In this document: positions 11,371-23,650 of the stretch, in pieces | Layout of the letters: each line of letters starts with the position of its first letter | How positions within the stretch are numbered: position 1 is the first letter of the stretch | DNA from: Larix kaempferi | Taxonomy: Eukaryota > Streptophyta > Pinopsida > Pinales > Pinaceae | Length of the DNA stretch: 64,000 bases | Direction of reading: 5' to 3' | Assembly: GCA_027924585.1 (NCBI GenBank) | Contig: BSBM01000307.1 | Coordinates: 12,298,001-12,362,000 of the forward strand | The notes under the pieces: model-generated | The model's database searches: none | Seen by the model: the letters and a program-made list of their open reading frames with translations, nothing else | Told to the model about the DNA's origin: nothing | Made by a program: the position numbers and the translations under genes

Positions 11371-11860
11371 ATATTTGCATTGCAATAGATTTGATCCCTC
11401 TTGACACTTGATAGATTCATGCTTAAGATGGATTTAGATTGGTTTAATGATGATATATTTTTGCACCGAGGAGCAAGGTGCTTTACAACCCAGTAAGAGG
11501 GAGATGTTTTCATGTAACGTTATGTAATGTGACACTACCAAAATAAAAATTAATTAAAAAAATTCTGTCGGCTCACAAAAGAAAAAAGAAAAAACAAACG
11601 AAACTTAATTAAAAAAGTTGTGTCTATCAAGCACTGAGAGGGATCAAATTTCTAGACATCTAAATTTTTCTGAACGTATAAAACTTAAGGTAAAAAAAAT
11701 TACACCTCAAGAAATTAGATCCATCGGTGCTTCATAGATCCGGGTTTAAAATGGATCTATGTCGATGTTATTCTATTTTCATTCATGTGATTGATGGTAT
11801 CTATATATGAAGCAAGCTAATCTTGTTATAAGAGGATTAAAAAAAAATCCAATCAGAATC
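11371..11860. repeat. Non-coding repeat D, copy A (partial)
   Basis: 11371-11460 and 11765-11860 match 41240-41374 plus 42771-42830 and also 45810-45970. Shared landmarks are TTTGCATTGCAATA.ATTTGA, GATTCATGCTTAAGATGGAT, TTCTATTTTCATTCA and TCTATATATGAA.CAAGCTA. It is split here by the hairpin-ended element 11461-11764. Confidence 0.65.
11461..11764. mobile_element. Hairpin-ended short element, copy 3
   Basis: Interrupts repeat D; the homologous site near 41320 is empty. It begins with the stem GCACC..GGTGC and then CTTTACAACCCAGTAAGAGG. It ends with CATAGATCCGGGTTTAAAAT followed by GGATCTATG, a 9-bp stem (CATAGATCC/GGATCTATG). It matches the ends of 7887-8275, has no ORF, and shows one hairpin near each end. 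Confidence 0.65.
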
Positions 11861-11899
11861 CATAAGCGCAATATATCTAAAACCACATATTTTCTCCAT

Positions 11900-14800
11900 T
11901 ATGTTACAGGTGTCTAGGAAAATTCTCCAAGTTGGAATCATAATGAATGGCCTCTGGATCAACGTTCTTCAACATCTGCAGTAAATGGTCGAAGAGCATC
12001 ACTTCACATGCCACTGTGAAGTCGTACTTGAATATCTCAATGATCTCTATCCTCAACAATGTATGATTCAGATAATGGGCACTTATGATATCATCTCATA
12101 TAGTGTCTTACATCCCTTGGTCGCTTTGTCTACTTTTTAATCATCTGCATGGACAAGGCTTGATGGCTTGTTTCTTGCAAGGTGATCGGATGGATCATCG
12201 AATGATAGATTCCAAATGAGGTTGTTGTATGAACGCATGATCTTGCCACCAAAAGCTCCTCTTTACATGGAACGCTTGAATTCGCTTGAAACAGTGGTTG
12301 ATCACTTGAACTTGCTTGAAACGCCATGTGGTTGATACGTGGCATTGGCACCCCTTGTGGTGTACTTGATACATGGAGTGACCATCCAAAATAGTTAGGA
12401 TACCGTGGCACATTTGTTAAATCAACAGAATTTTAGTCTTCCTGGCTTCTATTACATGAGAATCGAAAGGAGAATGGCCTACCATGTGGCCAACTAAACT
12501 ATTAATCAACCTAATCTGGAATGTTATTCACTAATCAACCCTCATTAAAATGATTAATGTTCAGTCTCTACCTAATAACGGCAAGCAAGTTATGAGATTT
12601 AATCTCTACCCTCAATTAAGAGATTTAATCTCTACCCTCAATTTAAGATACACGACTAAAAATATTCGTATTTCATTAAACTCTGATATAGAAGGCATTT
12701 TTGTAATTAAAAACACGCACCTCCCACCCATTGTATTGAAATAAAGACACCTTCCGACTTAATAAAAACTTTAAAGTTCATACTACTACATTAAAAATTT
12801 GTATATGTCTTTATGAAAGAAACCTTCATTATTATAACATATATATAAATGGTATATATTTTACCACAATATAGAGCATAGGGTTGATATATTTTTGTAA
12901 ACCTTTCCTTATGCCTAAGTTGTAATGATCGATTTATAGTAATTTATCTTTGCTTCTTAAAATTGAGGTTTGATATTTAGTTGTGGAACTCGTGTTTGAA
13001 TGAAAGATGACACGTACATAGCCTTTTGGATAGTGCTAGTAACACTTATGACTGTATCTTTTGTTTTTCTTGAATGAAAAATACATCGGAAAAATAGAAA
13101 GATGACAAGTACATGTTTGATTTAATTAAGGTTATTAGTTCACTTTGTCATATTTATAAAAAAGAATTGCAAGGAAAACTTTGTGGGGAAATTTTTAAGT
13201 TTTTTTTAATTTTTGCAGACGGTACTTAGTGTAATTGACCTGGCAGTAGTGACATTGAATGAGGCATACAACATAGGCAACCAACCTAAGGGATTGACCC
13301 CAAAACCTCCTCCATGAAGTTCAAAGTACTCAACCATTAGGGTTAATCTATCGAGTTATATATGTGTGTGCGCACACACACACATGTGTCTCGAAGGAAA
13401 ATCTAGCAAGGAAACCCAAGAGATGCTACACCACATTTTCTAATAATAATCCTAATAAACTCATTGATAAAGACTAGTATACCTAACCCAATGGGGGTTC
13501 AAACTAAACCCTTATTATTATAAAACTAGCTAAATGCAAATGACCCATTTATTAACATATCTTATAATGAAAAGCTTTTTTCCTTAATCTAGCATGTGGA
13601 TCTATCGAGAAATTTTTCTTAATCTAGCATATGGATATATCGAGAAATAGCCCAATCTAAAAATATTATATTTGAAAGACAGAATCAATTCAAACTCAAG
13701 TTAAGTTTAAGCATATGTCACGATATCCTTTTGTAACTGACTTGTGCTGGACTCAAAAAATCTGCCTAATGTTATTTTGAATTGATGAAACCTACATATA
13801 GACAAGATGATTTAATAAGCTCAACCACACTAAAGTTGTTGAAGTTTGTTGCGATAGTAGGTGAACGGATAACCAGTAGTGGAGATAGGAGTGGAAAAAC
13901 TAGCTATCATAAGTAATTCATAAAGGTACTCTAATACACATCATTATCAATATTTTCATGCTTTTAAAATTACTTGTTAAAAAAATTTCTTCTACATTTT
14001 GAAATAAAATGAATATTTGAAAATTGAAATTTCATTTTCAGTCACATCAATGTTTACCCATTGGTTCCAAGCCAAAAATACATTAGCGCTAGACAACTTG
14101 GAACTTTATGACTAATGTAACATCATTTTGGATTCATCGAACCTGAAGCCCAATATGGTTAAATAAAAAATACACCAAGCCCAATATGATTAAATAAAAA
14201 ACACGCCAAAAAATATGTAATAAAAATTTAAAGGATAGAATAACTCAAAAACATAAAAAATTAAGTTACATAAAATAAATAAAAAAGCTCTTATTGGCAT
14301 CCCTCCTCTAACTAAATTAAAATCTTAGAAACATAACCAAAATCTACGCAATCCTCGATTATTAAAAATAAAACAAAAAAACTTGATATCATCATATCTC
14401 AAAAGAAGAAACCACTTTACTCCAAAAGCATAACCACTCTAACGAAACTTTTCTTTTCCTCGATCATTTTAAAAGATATATCTAAAAATGCCAACTTCTC
14501 TTAGCAAACTTTTTTCCCTCCATCAATTTAAAAGAATATATATAATAAATATACTCACTTTTTAGTCAAAGTAAGGAGAAGTTTGAATGAATTAGATATA
14601 TGGCATACACGTTTGTGATGGGACCCCAACATACATTTCAAAAGAATATCTTCACAGAATATGCCCATAACATACAATTCAAAAGAATATCTTCACAGAA
14701 TATGCCCATATGCATTAAAAGAGTGATACTATTTTTCCATGGCACTGATTGGAATTTGGATATTGTAAATCAAAGAATGGGTAGGTAGAGTAAGTGGTAA

Positions 14801-17505
14801 TGTTTAGTATCTTTTGGTATGTTTAGTTTTTTATGATTGATCTTTAGAAGATTGATTTAGTTTGATATTTAGTTTTAGATGAGTGATCTGTGGGCATGTT
14901 TATTTCCTAATGACTGTATTTGTTTTGTATCATTTTTTTATTGATCTTTTATCTAGTTACATTGGGTAACTTTTTTTTTTTGGAGAAGGCCCTTTTAGAA
15001 GAAGGTTATATGTAGCAACATACATGAGAATATCGGGTTCCTTATAGACAAGGATCAAATCTCAAAGTTTTTGTGAAGTTTTGAAGAAGTACAAATTATT
15101 GTAGATTGCTTCTTGAGTATTTTTTTTTATCACATAAGAACTTAATATTTTATTTTGTACTAAAAAAACATATAGTGGCAATATTGACTTACTCTTAGTA
15201 TTGACAAATATTTTATTAATTATAATTCCTTCAAAAACAAAATATCATTTTTATTTTTCCCATTTTGTTATGATTAAATAGAAACAATGAAATAACTAAT
15301 TTGCTTGGTTTTGGTGGTTAATGTCATAAAAATAAAAACAAAAATTTGAAAAATATCGATGTGTTTAGGTAGTCCTTTTACCTTGTCAGTCATGTTTCAT
15401 GTACGTCTTCTGCAATAACAATTGTTTCTACTCCACCTGTTGGATGATGCAACCATAACTATTCTACTCCACTCCACTTCTCTGATGAAACATATCTCTG
15501 GTAGTCATTCAAATATATCAATGTTGAGTTGATGTATAGTGTAAATGATAGTACATCCAACATTGACAATGTTTCGAACGACTTTTGTTATGGTAGCAAT
15601 GACTTTTGCACGTAGTCCAAATGTCAATTCAACTAAGGAAATTATCGGATGATTTGATACTAGTTCAATTGCAATTGTCATTATCTTTCTTTATTCCATG
15701 GACAGGTCATTTGCTCCTGGGAAACTATACAAGATCCATATGTCAATCACAAACATCTACTAAAAAAATTTAATTGATCATGAATCTAACAATATATTGG
15801 CTAATTGGCCAGGAGTTCTATTGGAATATATATTTTAAAAACATTTTAAATGAAATACTTATTTTGTTTCATAATTCACAATATAAGATACATGTTAGCG
15901 ACGAACTTGGTTTGTTGATGTGGAGCAATGTGTAAACCATGTTGCAAACAACTCTCACTTGTTTTTTAGATTAGAATTTTATAAGACATTAAGGTGAAAT
16001 CCCTTAGGAATTGGAGTAATGTTTTGAGCCTAACATAGTTGCAAGTGAGAACATAGTTATTTCACTATAACGATCTTAACGATTCTTGAATTTGGGTTAA
16101 AAATTGATTCAGGGAGCTAGTGTTGTTTATTTGTGGATTGAATTCAAACATTTTTACATTTGATACAAAATCCATTTTATTTATTTATGTTGTTTTTTTA
16201 CTAGTTAAGAGCTTGGGATATATTTATGGACTTCATTTAATATACCACTCCTTTTAAAAGCAAAGGCAGGGACTAGCTGCAATGCAACTCCCCCATGTTT
16301 TTTATTTTTATTTTTATTAATGAAAAAATGCTTCCTTGAACTATTAACAAATGAGGTCTAAAACTGCAATAAGGCATTTGTATCTTGATCTTGCTTTTGA
16401 TATTAAGGATTAATGTCTTCTTAAAACCACATGACCTTGGAAGGGTAGGTCTCAACTATAACCTAGAAGGGGATATTAATTTCTTGGAGATACAAATAGG
16501 GGTTGAAACTACCCTTTTTCATCCTAGAGTAATATGATAAGCTATTGTTGGTTAGTTGACTACAACTTGGTTACCATGGGTTGTGACATCTGTGACATCT
16601 AGCAGGAATGGAAGTCTGTTCCCTTGGCCTATAATGGGGTTATTAATTTGTAGGTAGGTTTTCATACCTTGTTCCTTGTTAAAGAAGTTGGGAAACACAA
16701 ATGTTTGAAGATATATTCATGTTTTGTCTACTACATAAAAAAAATAAAACAAGCAAGCTAGTTAAAGTGAGGAACATCAAAGGCATACAAATAAATGTTC
16801 ACATATTTCCGTATGAAAACATTTGAGCAACCAATGTGATTTAACTTGTATTTGAAGTTGGATCATCATTGTCTTTAGTGGTGAACCCTTAATGGTCCTT
16901 TATAAGCTTTGAGACAACGTGTCTTGTACAATAAAACATCTTCAAGCAACTTCCCAAGAAAGCAATGGTGAGGATATGAATTTTCATATTCAAGAGCCTT
17001 GGAGGAGGGTTGTGTGGCTAGTTCTAGTTGTGCTCTTGCCTCTCTTGAACAACTCCATTAACACGATATCTTGGCATCACATGTTGGGATTATTTGAAAT
17101 GCACAAATGAAACAAGAGAGGAGACTAAAAACCTTTTGTTTTGTGTCATAATTTATCTTAACATATTACTTAAATTAAAAACTAGATGAAGGTAAATTGA
17201 AATCCAATCAACCTTGATTTTTAGGTTTACATATAATTAAAGATTATTATATTTCAAATATTTTACAATAATTTTCTTACAATTAAGTTAAATGGTTTTG
17301 TAAAATATTAACCCCTAAGAGGAAGGGTTAGCCCTTATGGTCTTCCAAGGAGCGTTCCTTCAGTGCAAATGTCCTTTTAACACAATAATGTCCATTTATG
17401 AAGGTTCACTTGTGACAAATTGACCATATATGTTAAAAGTATGACAAGACTCTTTCTATGACCATTTATGAATGTTCACTTGTGACAAATTAACCATATA
17501 TGTTA
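11900..17505. other. Gene-poor AT-rich region with short tandem duplications
   Basis: No convincing gene. Several two-copy tandem duplications are visible: a 24-bp unit (AGAGATTTAATCTCTACCCT) near 12595-12645, a 35-bp unit at 13583-13650, a 31-bp unit at 14146-14207, a 41-bp unit at 14629-14710, and a 70-bp unit at 17390-17527. A short (CA)n/GT palindromic run lies at about 13358-13388. Confidence 0.5.
11905..12100 (-). pseudogene. Unrecognised exon-like open stretch
   Basis: On the minus strand about 64 codons are open (ISAHYLNHTLLRIEIIEIF.., ..HLLQMLKNVDPEAIHYDSN..), with ordinary amino-acid composition unlike the surrounding AT-rich DNA. The stretch ends at CCT|GTAACA, a possible splice donor at about 11910. 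I do not recognise the protein. It could be an exon of a degraded or captured gene, or chance. Confidence 0.2.
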
Positions 17506-17527
17506 AAAGTATGACAAGACACTTTCT

Positions 17528-19119
17528 TTTTTTTCACACAAGAAAAGCTCTATACCATTAAGTATATAAAATTGGAAAATTACATCTATTTCTGAATCCT
17601 GAAGATCCCAAATGGATGGCACAGTCCATGCTGTTCCCACATTACATCATAAACCCATACAAGTGATAGAATTCCAAATCCAACACTCAATCACCGATCC
17701 CAAGGACGATATAATATATGTACAATAGAGATATATAATGCTAAAGTCGAATACCTCTGCTAAAGCAGAGATACAAAAATGGATCCACAAAAAAGAGTAA
17801 ATCCCCAAGAAGCCGCTAACCCGGATATATAGGAAGGGATCCAGAGTCCCTCAAAAGATGATCTTCTATTAGCTCAAAATAAATACTGCCTTCCTGAGCA
17901 GCAAGACCCTTCCTAGACATCGGATCAGCCTCAAAATTGTTAGCATGATAAATATGGTGAAAAGTGATCCCCTGCATATCCAGAAGTATCCTTTGGATTT
18001 GTGACATCCAGGATGAAAGCATGATGGCCTGAATGTCCCCCATATCACTGACCCAATTAATAATGATCCTAGAGTCCCCAGAGATATGAACCAATTCGAT
18101 CTTGAGCTGTTTGGCAAAGTAAAGCACCATCCAGAGTGCAACCAATTCCGCTTGGGTGTTGGACCCAATGCCACAATTCATCCACAGAAAATAGGTACGA
18201 TGATCATCCAATTTAACAACAGCTCCAGTGCCACACTTTGTACCCGAAGACTTGATGCTCCATCAAACCTTGAAACAACCCCCGTAATGGATTGTGATGT
18301 AGGCTTATATGAAGATTTATGTGTAATATCTATTGAAGTTCCTATTGATTCACAATATCGTGCCATGGCTTTGCCAGCACATCTATAAGGAAGAGTAAAT
18401 ATATTTTCAAATATAAGGAGGTTCTTGGACTTGCAGACTTCCCATAGAATGTAAAAGCAAGCTCGCCCTGCCTTCCATATGTTGCAAACCAGTTTTGTAA
18501 ACGCTTCTGTAGAATGGAACCATTCCATGCACTTATTGTAGGATAGGAAATGCCCACATATACCCAAGCTTGTTTTAGATATTGACTATCCATAAAATAT
18601 GTGAGACCGTGTCTTCAACACATTTACAGAGTATGCAAATGTTTGGTCCATTAAAGCCATGCTTCTGCAAGTTATTCCAAGTTAGGAGCCTGTCTTTGAA
18701 GATCAGCCATATAAAAAATTTCAGTTTGAGGAGGAGTCTCCACTTCCAGCAGACACCATGCCACCATTCCAGATTGATAGGTGTTGCTTGGAATAAGACC
18801 TCGTATGCTAATTTAGCTGCCAGGATTCCCGACTGTGTATTCCATGACCATACATGGATATCTGCACCCTCTGAAATCCTTACATTACCACGATGTAGGC
18901 CTAGAGTATATTCAAACCATACCAAAGCCATTGAACCCCAGCGTTCAATCCGATCTGCATTCAACCAATTTTGGCTCGGAAATGCATTTGGGATCACCGG
19001 AATAATATGTTGAAGGGTATATATACCTTGATTGTGCAGCATATAAATGAGCTCTTTCGATAAACTGGAGCAATTAGTCTTCGCCAATTAAGATAGAACA
19101 ACCATTTCCCAAGAAGCAC
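17528..19119 (-). mobile_element. 5'-truncated LINE with TSD (1.59 kb)
   Basis: Minus-strand LINE tail bounded by the target duplication TATGACAAGACaCTTTCT (17510-17527) and TATGACAAGACgCTTTCT (19120-19137). Its A-tail is the T run at 17528-17534, preceded (element sense) by GAGCTTTTCTTGTGTG. It keeps the ORF2 C terminus: the zinc-binding region of the RT (about 19087-18575, ..EWWHGVCWKWRLLLKLKFFIW..) and an RNase H domain. The insertion landed in a 70-bp tandem duplication. The 1-bp difference between duplication copies and several stops show it is old. Confidence 0.9.
17816..19087 (-). pseudogene. LINE ORF2 fragment: zf-RVT and RNase H
   Basis: Three open segments in different frames make up the C-terminal third of a plant LINE ORF2. 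19087-18575 carries the RT-associated zinc-binding domain (aromatic WWHGVCWKW, then the NNLQKHGFNGPNICILCKC block with its Cys residues). 18567-18178 carries the linker and the first RNase H Asp (SRFDGASS). 18211-17816 carries the rest of RNase H: Glu in NTQAELVALW, Asp in ISGDSRIIINW, and the His/Asp block HIYHANNFEADPMSRKGL. All four catalytic positions are still readable, but frameshifts separate the segments, so no functional protein is expected. Confidence 0.8.
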
Positions 19120-19247
19120 CTATGACAAGACGCTTTCTATGAAAGTGTTGATGCACCTAACGCCTCACTATAAAAGTAGAATTAGGTCAGATACAATGAA
19201 AATTTTACCATCCATGTTAATATGAAATGAATGTAAGGAAGGAATCT

Positions 19248-20019
19248 TTTTTTAACAAGTAAAAAACTATACTTTATTAACAAGTATAAGTATTACAATG
19301 AGCAGTAATGTCCAGAAAAAACAAAACAAGTAGGCCAACAAGGTATCAGATCGATGTCCAGACTCCCCTGGAAGATGTAAAAAAACCCAAATGGAAATGG
19401 GATATAACCATCCCCCATATTGTTTAATGCCGACCAAAGATCCCAAGTGCGAAAAGTAACCAAGCAAAAAGGAAAAAGTCTAAATTATAGCCGATATATA
19501 GTGCCGCAGCAGGATAGATGAATAATTATACTCTAAAAAGGTTCCAAAAACCCCTCGAGGGAGGTAGGGATCCTTCCAAGATCTCATAATAAATCCGGTC
19601 AGCCATAGCTTCCAGTCCAAAATGGGAAAGTTGATCAGCCACCGTGTTATGCTCCCGGAAGATATGGATCATTGAAGTCGACGCACAGTGACGGAGAAGA
19701 GACCAAAGATCCCAAGTGCGAAAAGTAACCAAGCAAAAAGGAAAAAGTCTAAATTATAGCCGATATATAGTGCCACAACAGGATAGATGAATAATTATAC
19801 TCTAAAAAGGTTCCAAAAACCCCTCGAGGGAGGTAGGGATCCTTCCAAGATCTCATAATAAATCCGGCCAGCCATAGCTTCCAGTCCAAAATGGGAAAGT
19901 TGATCAGCCACCGTGTTATGCTTCCGGAAGATATGGATCATTGAAGTCGACACACAGTGACAGAGAAGAAGCCTCGTTTGGTCCAACCAAGAAAAGAGTG
20001 CCAAAACATGTATAAGTAC
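19248..20019 (-). mobile_element. 5'-truncated LINE tail with TSD and internal 269-bp duplication
   Basis: Bounded by AAGGAAGGAATCT at 19235-19247 and 20020-20032. The A-tail is the T run at 19248-19253, preceded in element sense by TTTTTTACTTGTTA. Codes only for the end of RNase H, with HIF(R/K)EHNTVADQLSHFG-like blocks (HIFREHNTVADQLSHFG and HIFRKHNTVADQLSHFG) on the minus strand at 19732-19526 and 20004-19795. The two blocks result from a direct tandem duplication with period 269 bp (19432-19700 and 19701-19969). Confidence 0.85.
19432..19969. repeat. Tandem duplication, period 269 bp, inside the LINE tail
   Basis: Both units start GACCAAAGATCCCAAGTGCG and are nearly identical, with a few differences such as GCCGCAGCAGG versus GCCACAACAGG. 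They lie wholly within the target duplication of the LINE tail, so they arose within the element before or after insertion. Confidence 0.9.
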
Positions 20020-20239
20020 AAGGAAGGAATCTAACTATCCATTTTAACATGAAATGAATCTAAGCCACAAATATAACCATCCATTTTGACTAATAAGTCA
20101 AACTCATAACCACTTTTTTCACGAAAAGAACAAAATTATGAAATATAAATCACTAATGTATATTAAATAAATTATTAAACGATCCAACTGATTTGGATAT
20201 TGTCTATTCTCTTACACATTCTCCTAATTATCCATAATA

Positions 20240-22095
20240 ATTTATTTGTGGTGGGGTCCAACATTCATGGATTTTTTATAATAGTTCGTGATACATTGAA
20301 ATTAAAAGCTTCTTAGTCAATATGAAAGTGAGGTCATATTGACCGGATAGATGTTTAGATACTTTTAATTATAATTTTTGAAGTGAAACTATACATTGTA
20401 ACACATGAAATATTTCTATCACGTTAAACATATGATATTTTGTTAGTATTTAATAAAACATTTTAATTTAAAAATTAATATGTCAAATTGTAAAATATAT
20501 AAGTGTGCGGAGAAAAATGAAAGCTAAAAGCTATTTTACAAGTCATTATGAATGAGACATGTCACATTTATAAGTGTGTAATGTTTAATGATAATAAGAG
20601 AAAGAATATTTCTTTTAAGATATTTTTAAAAAATAATTTGTACTTTTATAAATTTTTGTTTTGTAATATTAAAATTTATTTAAGTTATTTATTTATTATT
20701 ATTATTATTTAAGTTGAATTGAAAATATTTTTATATATGGATTTTTAAAATTGACATGTGTTATATAAGTATGATAGATATGACATAAATAAAAACATAA
20801 TTTTTAAAGAATTATTATTTTCTTAAAGAGTAAAAATTTTCTTGAATTTTCATTAATTTTTAAATTTCCAACCATAAAATGTTATAATATTTTTGTCAAA
20901 ATTTTAAGGATTTTATATAGGTTTTAGACAATTTTGGCAATATTTAGAATTAAAAAATAATAATCTTGTAAAATTTAAGTGAATCATTTTTAAAAAATAA
21001 AAATTCACAAATCTTTTTTTGGAAAAAAAAATGAAAAATTAACCCATAACTAAATTTCACCTCTAAATTTTTTCCTTAATAAAAAACACCTTTCAATATG
21101 ATAATAGATATATTTTTTACTTTCCTTTTTAAAACAACCATCTTTATAATCAGAAATAAATAAATTTAATAATATATTCAATTTAGTAATTAATGATACA
21201 TCATAAATAAACTTAAACACCACCTTCCAAATATCACATATCATGACTTCACTATTTGATCCCATCCAGGTTCAATTCTTGTAAGTGACATGATGCTCTT
21301 GTTGAACCCTATTGTAATGATTGTATCTCAAGTTTTTCTTTGATTCCTTCGAAATAGCAGGAAGGTGATGTAAAATTCAACTTCACAATTCACCAATCTT
21401 ATCTTTTAAGGAATATCTATCTTTTTTTTTGACACTTTGTTGTTTTTTTTCTAGATAATATTTTTTGTTTTTTATAATATTTTTAGTTTTTATAGATATG
21501 GAAATTTTTTAAAAGATAAAAAAACCCTTTGTTTACATAGTTTTTTGAAAAGTAAGTTCTTTATTGTATGAAAATATGTAACTTTGATTCTTAATAAAAT
21601 AATAAATTACAACCTAAAACCCTTTCTTTTGAAAAAAAAATCAAAATAACATTATTTCATAAATATTATTTAATGTTCATTACCATCATCCATTATTCTA
21701 TGCTTTGTATGGGAAATCATTACCTTTTACTATACTAGGTATTCCTTCCCCTTCTTCATACTACTTAAAAAATATTCACCTCAAAACTATGCTATATATA
21801 TACGTATAAAATATAATTTCTTATATTGATTGAATTAAGTGAATGAATATTAGATTCGCGGTTTTTCCCGTAAATATATGTATTTTGTTGAAAATAATAT
21901 ATGTATTTTTTCATATCAATGAGTTAATGTGACTAGTTTTTCGTATCAATGATTGAATGTGTGACTCATTAGAGGAAGCTTTACATTTGGTAAGTTGGGT
22001 TTACATATATATTTTAAAATTATTAAGAATTTGTATTTAATTTGAATTTTGAATTAATGTTTTAGTATTAATGTAAGTTTAATTGCTTCATCTCA
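20240..22095. repeat. Non-coding repeat module, copy B
   Basis: Collinear with copy A (6003-9280) but shorter because it lacks the 0.94-kb retroposon and the two hairpin-ended elements. It has the empty site for that retroposon at about 20785-20805. It contains a 5'-truncated SINE (21258-21375). It ends at TCTCA (22091-22095), where copy A joins LINE sequence. Confidence 0.8.
21258..21375 (+). mobile_element. SINE, 5'-truncated copy in module B
   Basis: B box-like AGGTTCAATTC, then GTGACATGATGCTCTTGTTG and CTTTGATTCCTTCGAAATAGCAGGAAGGTGAT. It is the same family as the three minus copies at 52.7-53.3 kb. Module C lacks it. Confidence 0.6.
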
Positions 22096-22907
22096 CGGTA
22101 GAGTTGGGTGGAAATTTTTTCTCTTTCTTGGTATGCCTCGGGACCAGGGTTCAAAATTGAGGCCGTCAGGGCCCGTCAAAGGCCTCTCAGCCCGTCAGTG
22201 AAGGGGTATCTCAATTTTCCCCGTCATATAAAATGAGGTTTGGAATTTTTGACATTTTAAAAAAAATTATTTATTTAAATATAAATGACATTTAAAGGGC
22301 TGTCATTAAAATCGCCCGTCATTAATTTTTTTTATGGGTGAGTGATGACAGGACCAGGCTGCCAGTCTGCCAGTCTTTACTCTGGAATTTAATTCCAGAC
22401 AGAATCGAGGATTCGAGACTCGACCTGGCGACCATCAAAATTAAATGCGATACGAGTCATACGACCCTAGTACCATGCGCATTGAAACCTCCATGTGAAC
22501 CAGCCGGTGGTGGAATCCACGTAGCAGCATGGAAGGGAGGGCCCGTGGCCGTCATACAAACCCTCGATTCACCCTTGGCTCTGCGTTGTTTGCTGCTGTG
22601 GTTTTTGGAGAGCACCATAGAGTGTTGACACTAATCTCGGCGCTCTGGTCCTGCTACCAGCCTATACATTACTCCAGTCGCAGAAGCTGTCCATTAAAAT
22701 GCTTCGTTGAGGTAATACATTCTTTTCTGTGTCTAAAAGCCAATACTATTTTCTCTGGTTGTAATTTTGTAGCCATTTATGATAATAACATACTGCGTTT
22801 TGTGGTGGTGTAACAGGAGGGAACTCATAGCAGCAGTTGGAGGACATCTACCTGGAAGGGGGCATCTACCCTAGCGTTACCAGCGTTGCTTTGGACCCTG
22901 GTAAGAC

Positions 22908-23650
22908 CTGGCACTGAGTTGTTAATTCGCCGGCGTTTAATGATTTCGGTTGATGGCTAACTGCCATTTGGGGAGATATTGAGTCTGCCATATGCTGATC
23001 TTCGGCAGATGTGCTCTTCTGCCTTTCAGTTTCTGTGATAATCATCAATTAGACCGGTTTTGCCATTAAATAAGGTCACTGAATAAGAACTTTCACTTAC
23101 CAGTTACTGTACGATCCAATTCCTGTCCCTGCAAATATCAAATAACGAATGAATAGCTATCAATAAGGAGTTACAACTGTCTATTTAAAATTTTAAAAGA
23201 ATAATTCATCCAAGATTTTTATCAATATGATGGAGTTAAAATTGTGTATTTTAAAACAAAATTGTTCCAAAATCCTTATTTCGAACCTGTGACTTCTCTT
23301 CTGAGTTTTCAGAGTCGCTGCATGTGTCGGCGGAATCATTCTTGTTCTTCTTGTGAAAGCCACTGTCCTGGCTAACGTCATCTCCATCTTCAAGGTCGTC
23401 AATGTCATTCTCGTCTTCACAAGGGTCTAGGACGCTTTTAACCTGTAAATTAGGATTGCTTTAAGAGCTCGAAGCTTAAACGTTATTACAAATAAATGTT
23501 TAATATTTTGATATTACCTAAATGCAACTCAACTCCTCCAATCGTACCTTTAAAGCGATCATGAAATGTTTGCTGTTGATGTCTCCAACTTTCATCTTCA
23601 GAGTGAGAGGAGTCCGGGACCATGGATTACTTTCATCTTCGTTGTAGCAT
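22908..23650 (-). CDS. Unrecognised spliced gene fragment, four exon-like blocks
   Basis: Four blocks with splice-like borders lie in order on the minus strand: 23650-23548 (after TTTTTCAG, before GTACGA), 23442-23287 (after TTTACAG, before GTTCGA), 23128-23101 (28-bp micro-exon, after ATATTTGCAG, before GTAAGTG) and 23032-22908 (after TTATCACAG, before GTCTTAC). Joined, they stay in one open frame through all three junctions. The encoded segment starts CYNEDESNPWSRTPLTLKMK, then has a strongly acidic Asp/Glu/Ser tract (EDENDIDDLEDGDD), then a polar tail (ETERQKSTSAEDQHMADS). I do not recognise a family. Neither the first nor the last exon was identified. It could be a fragment of a nuclear acidic protein gene, or an exon cluster captured by a mobile element. 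Confidence 0.45.
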
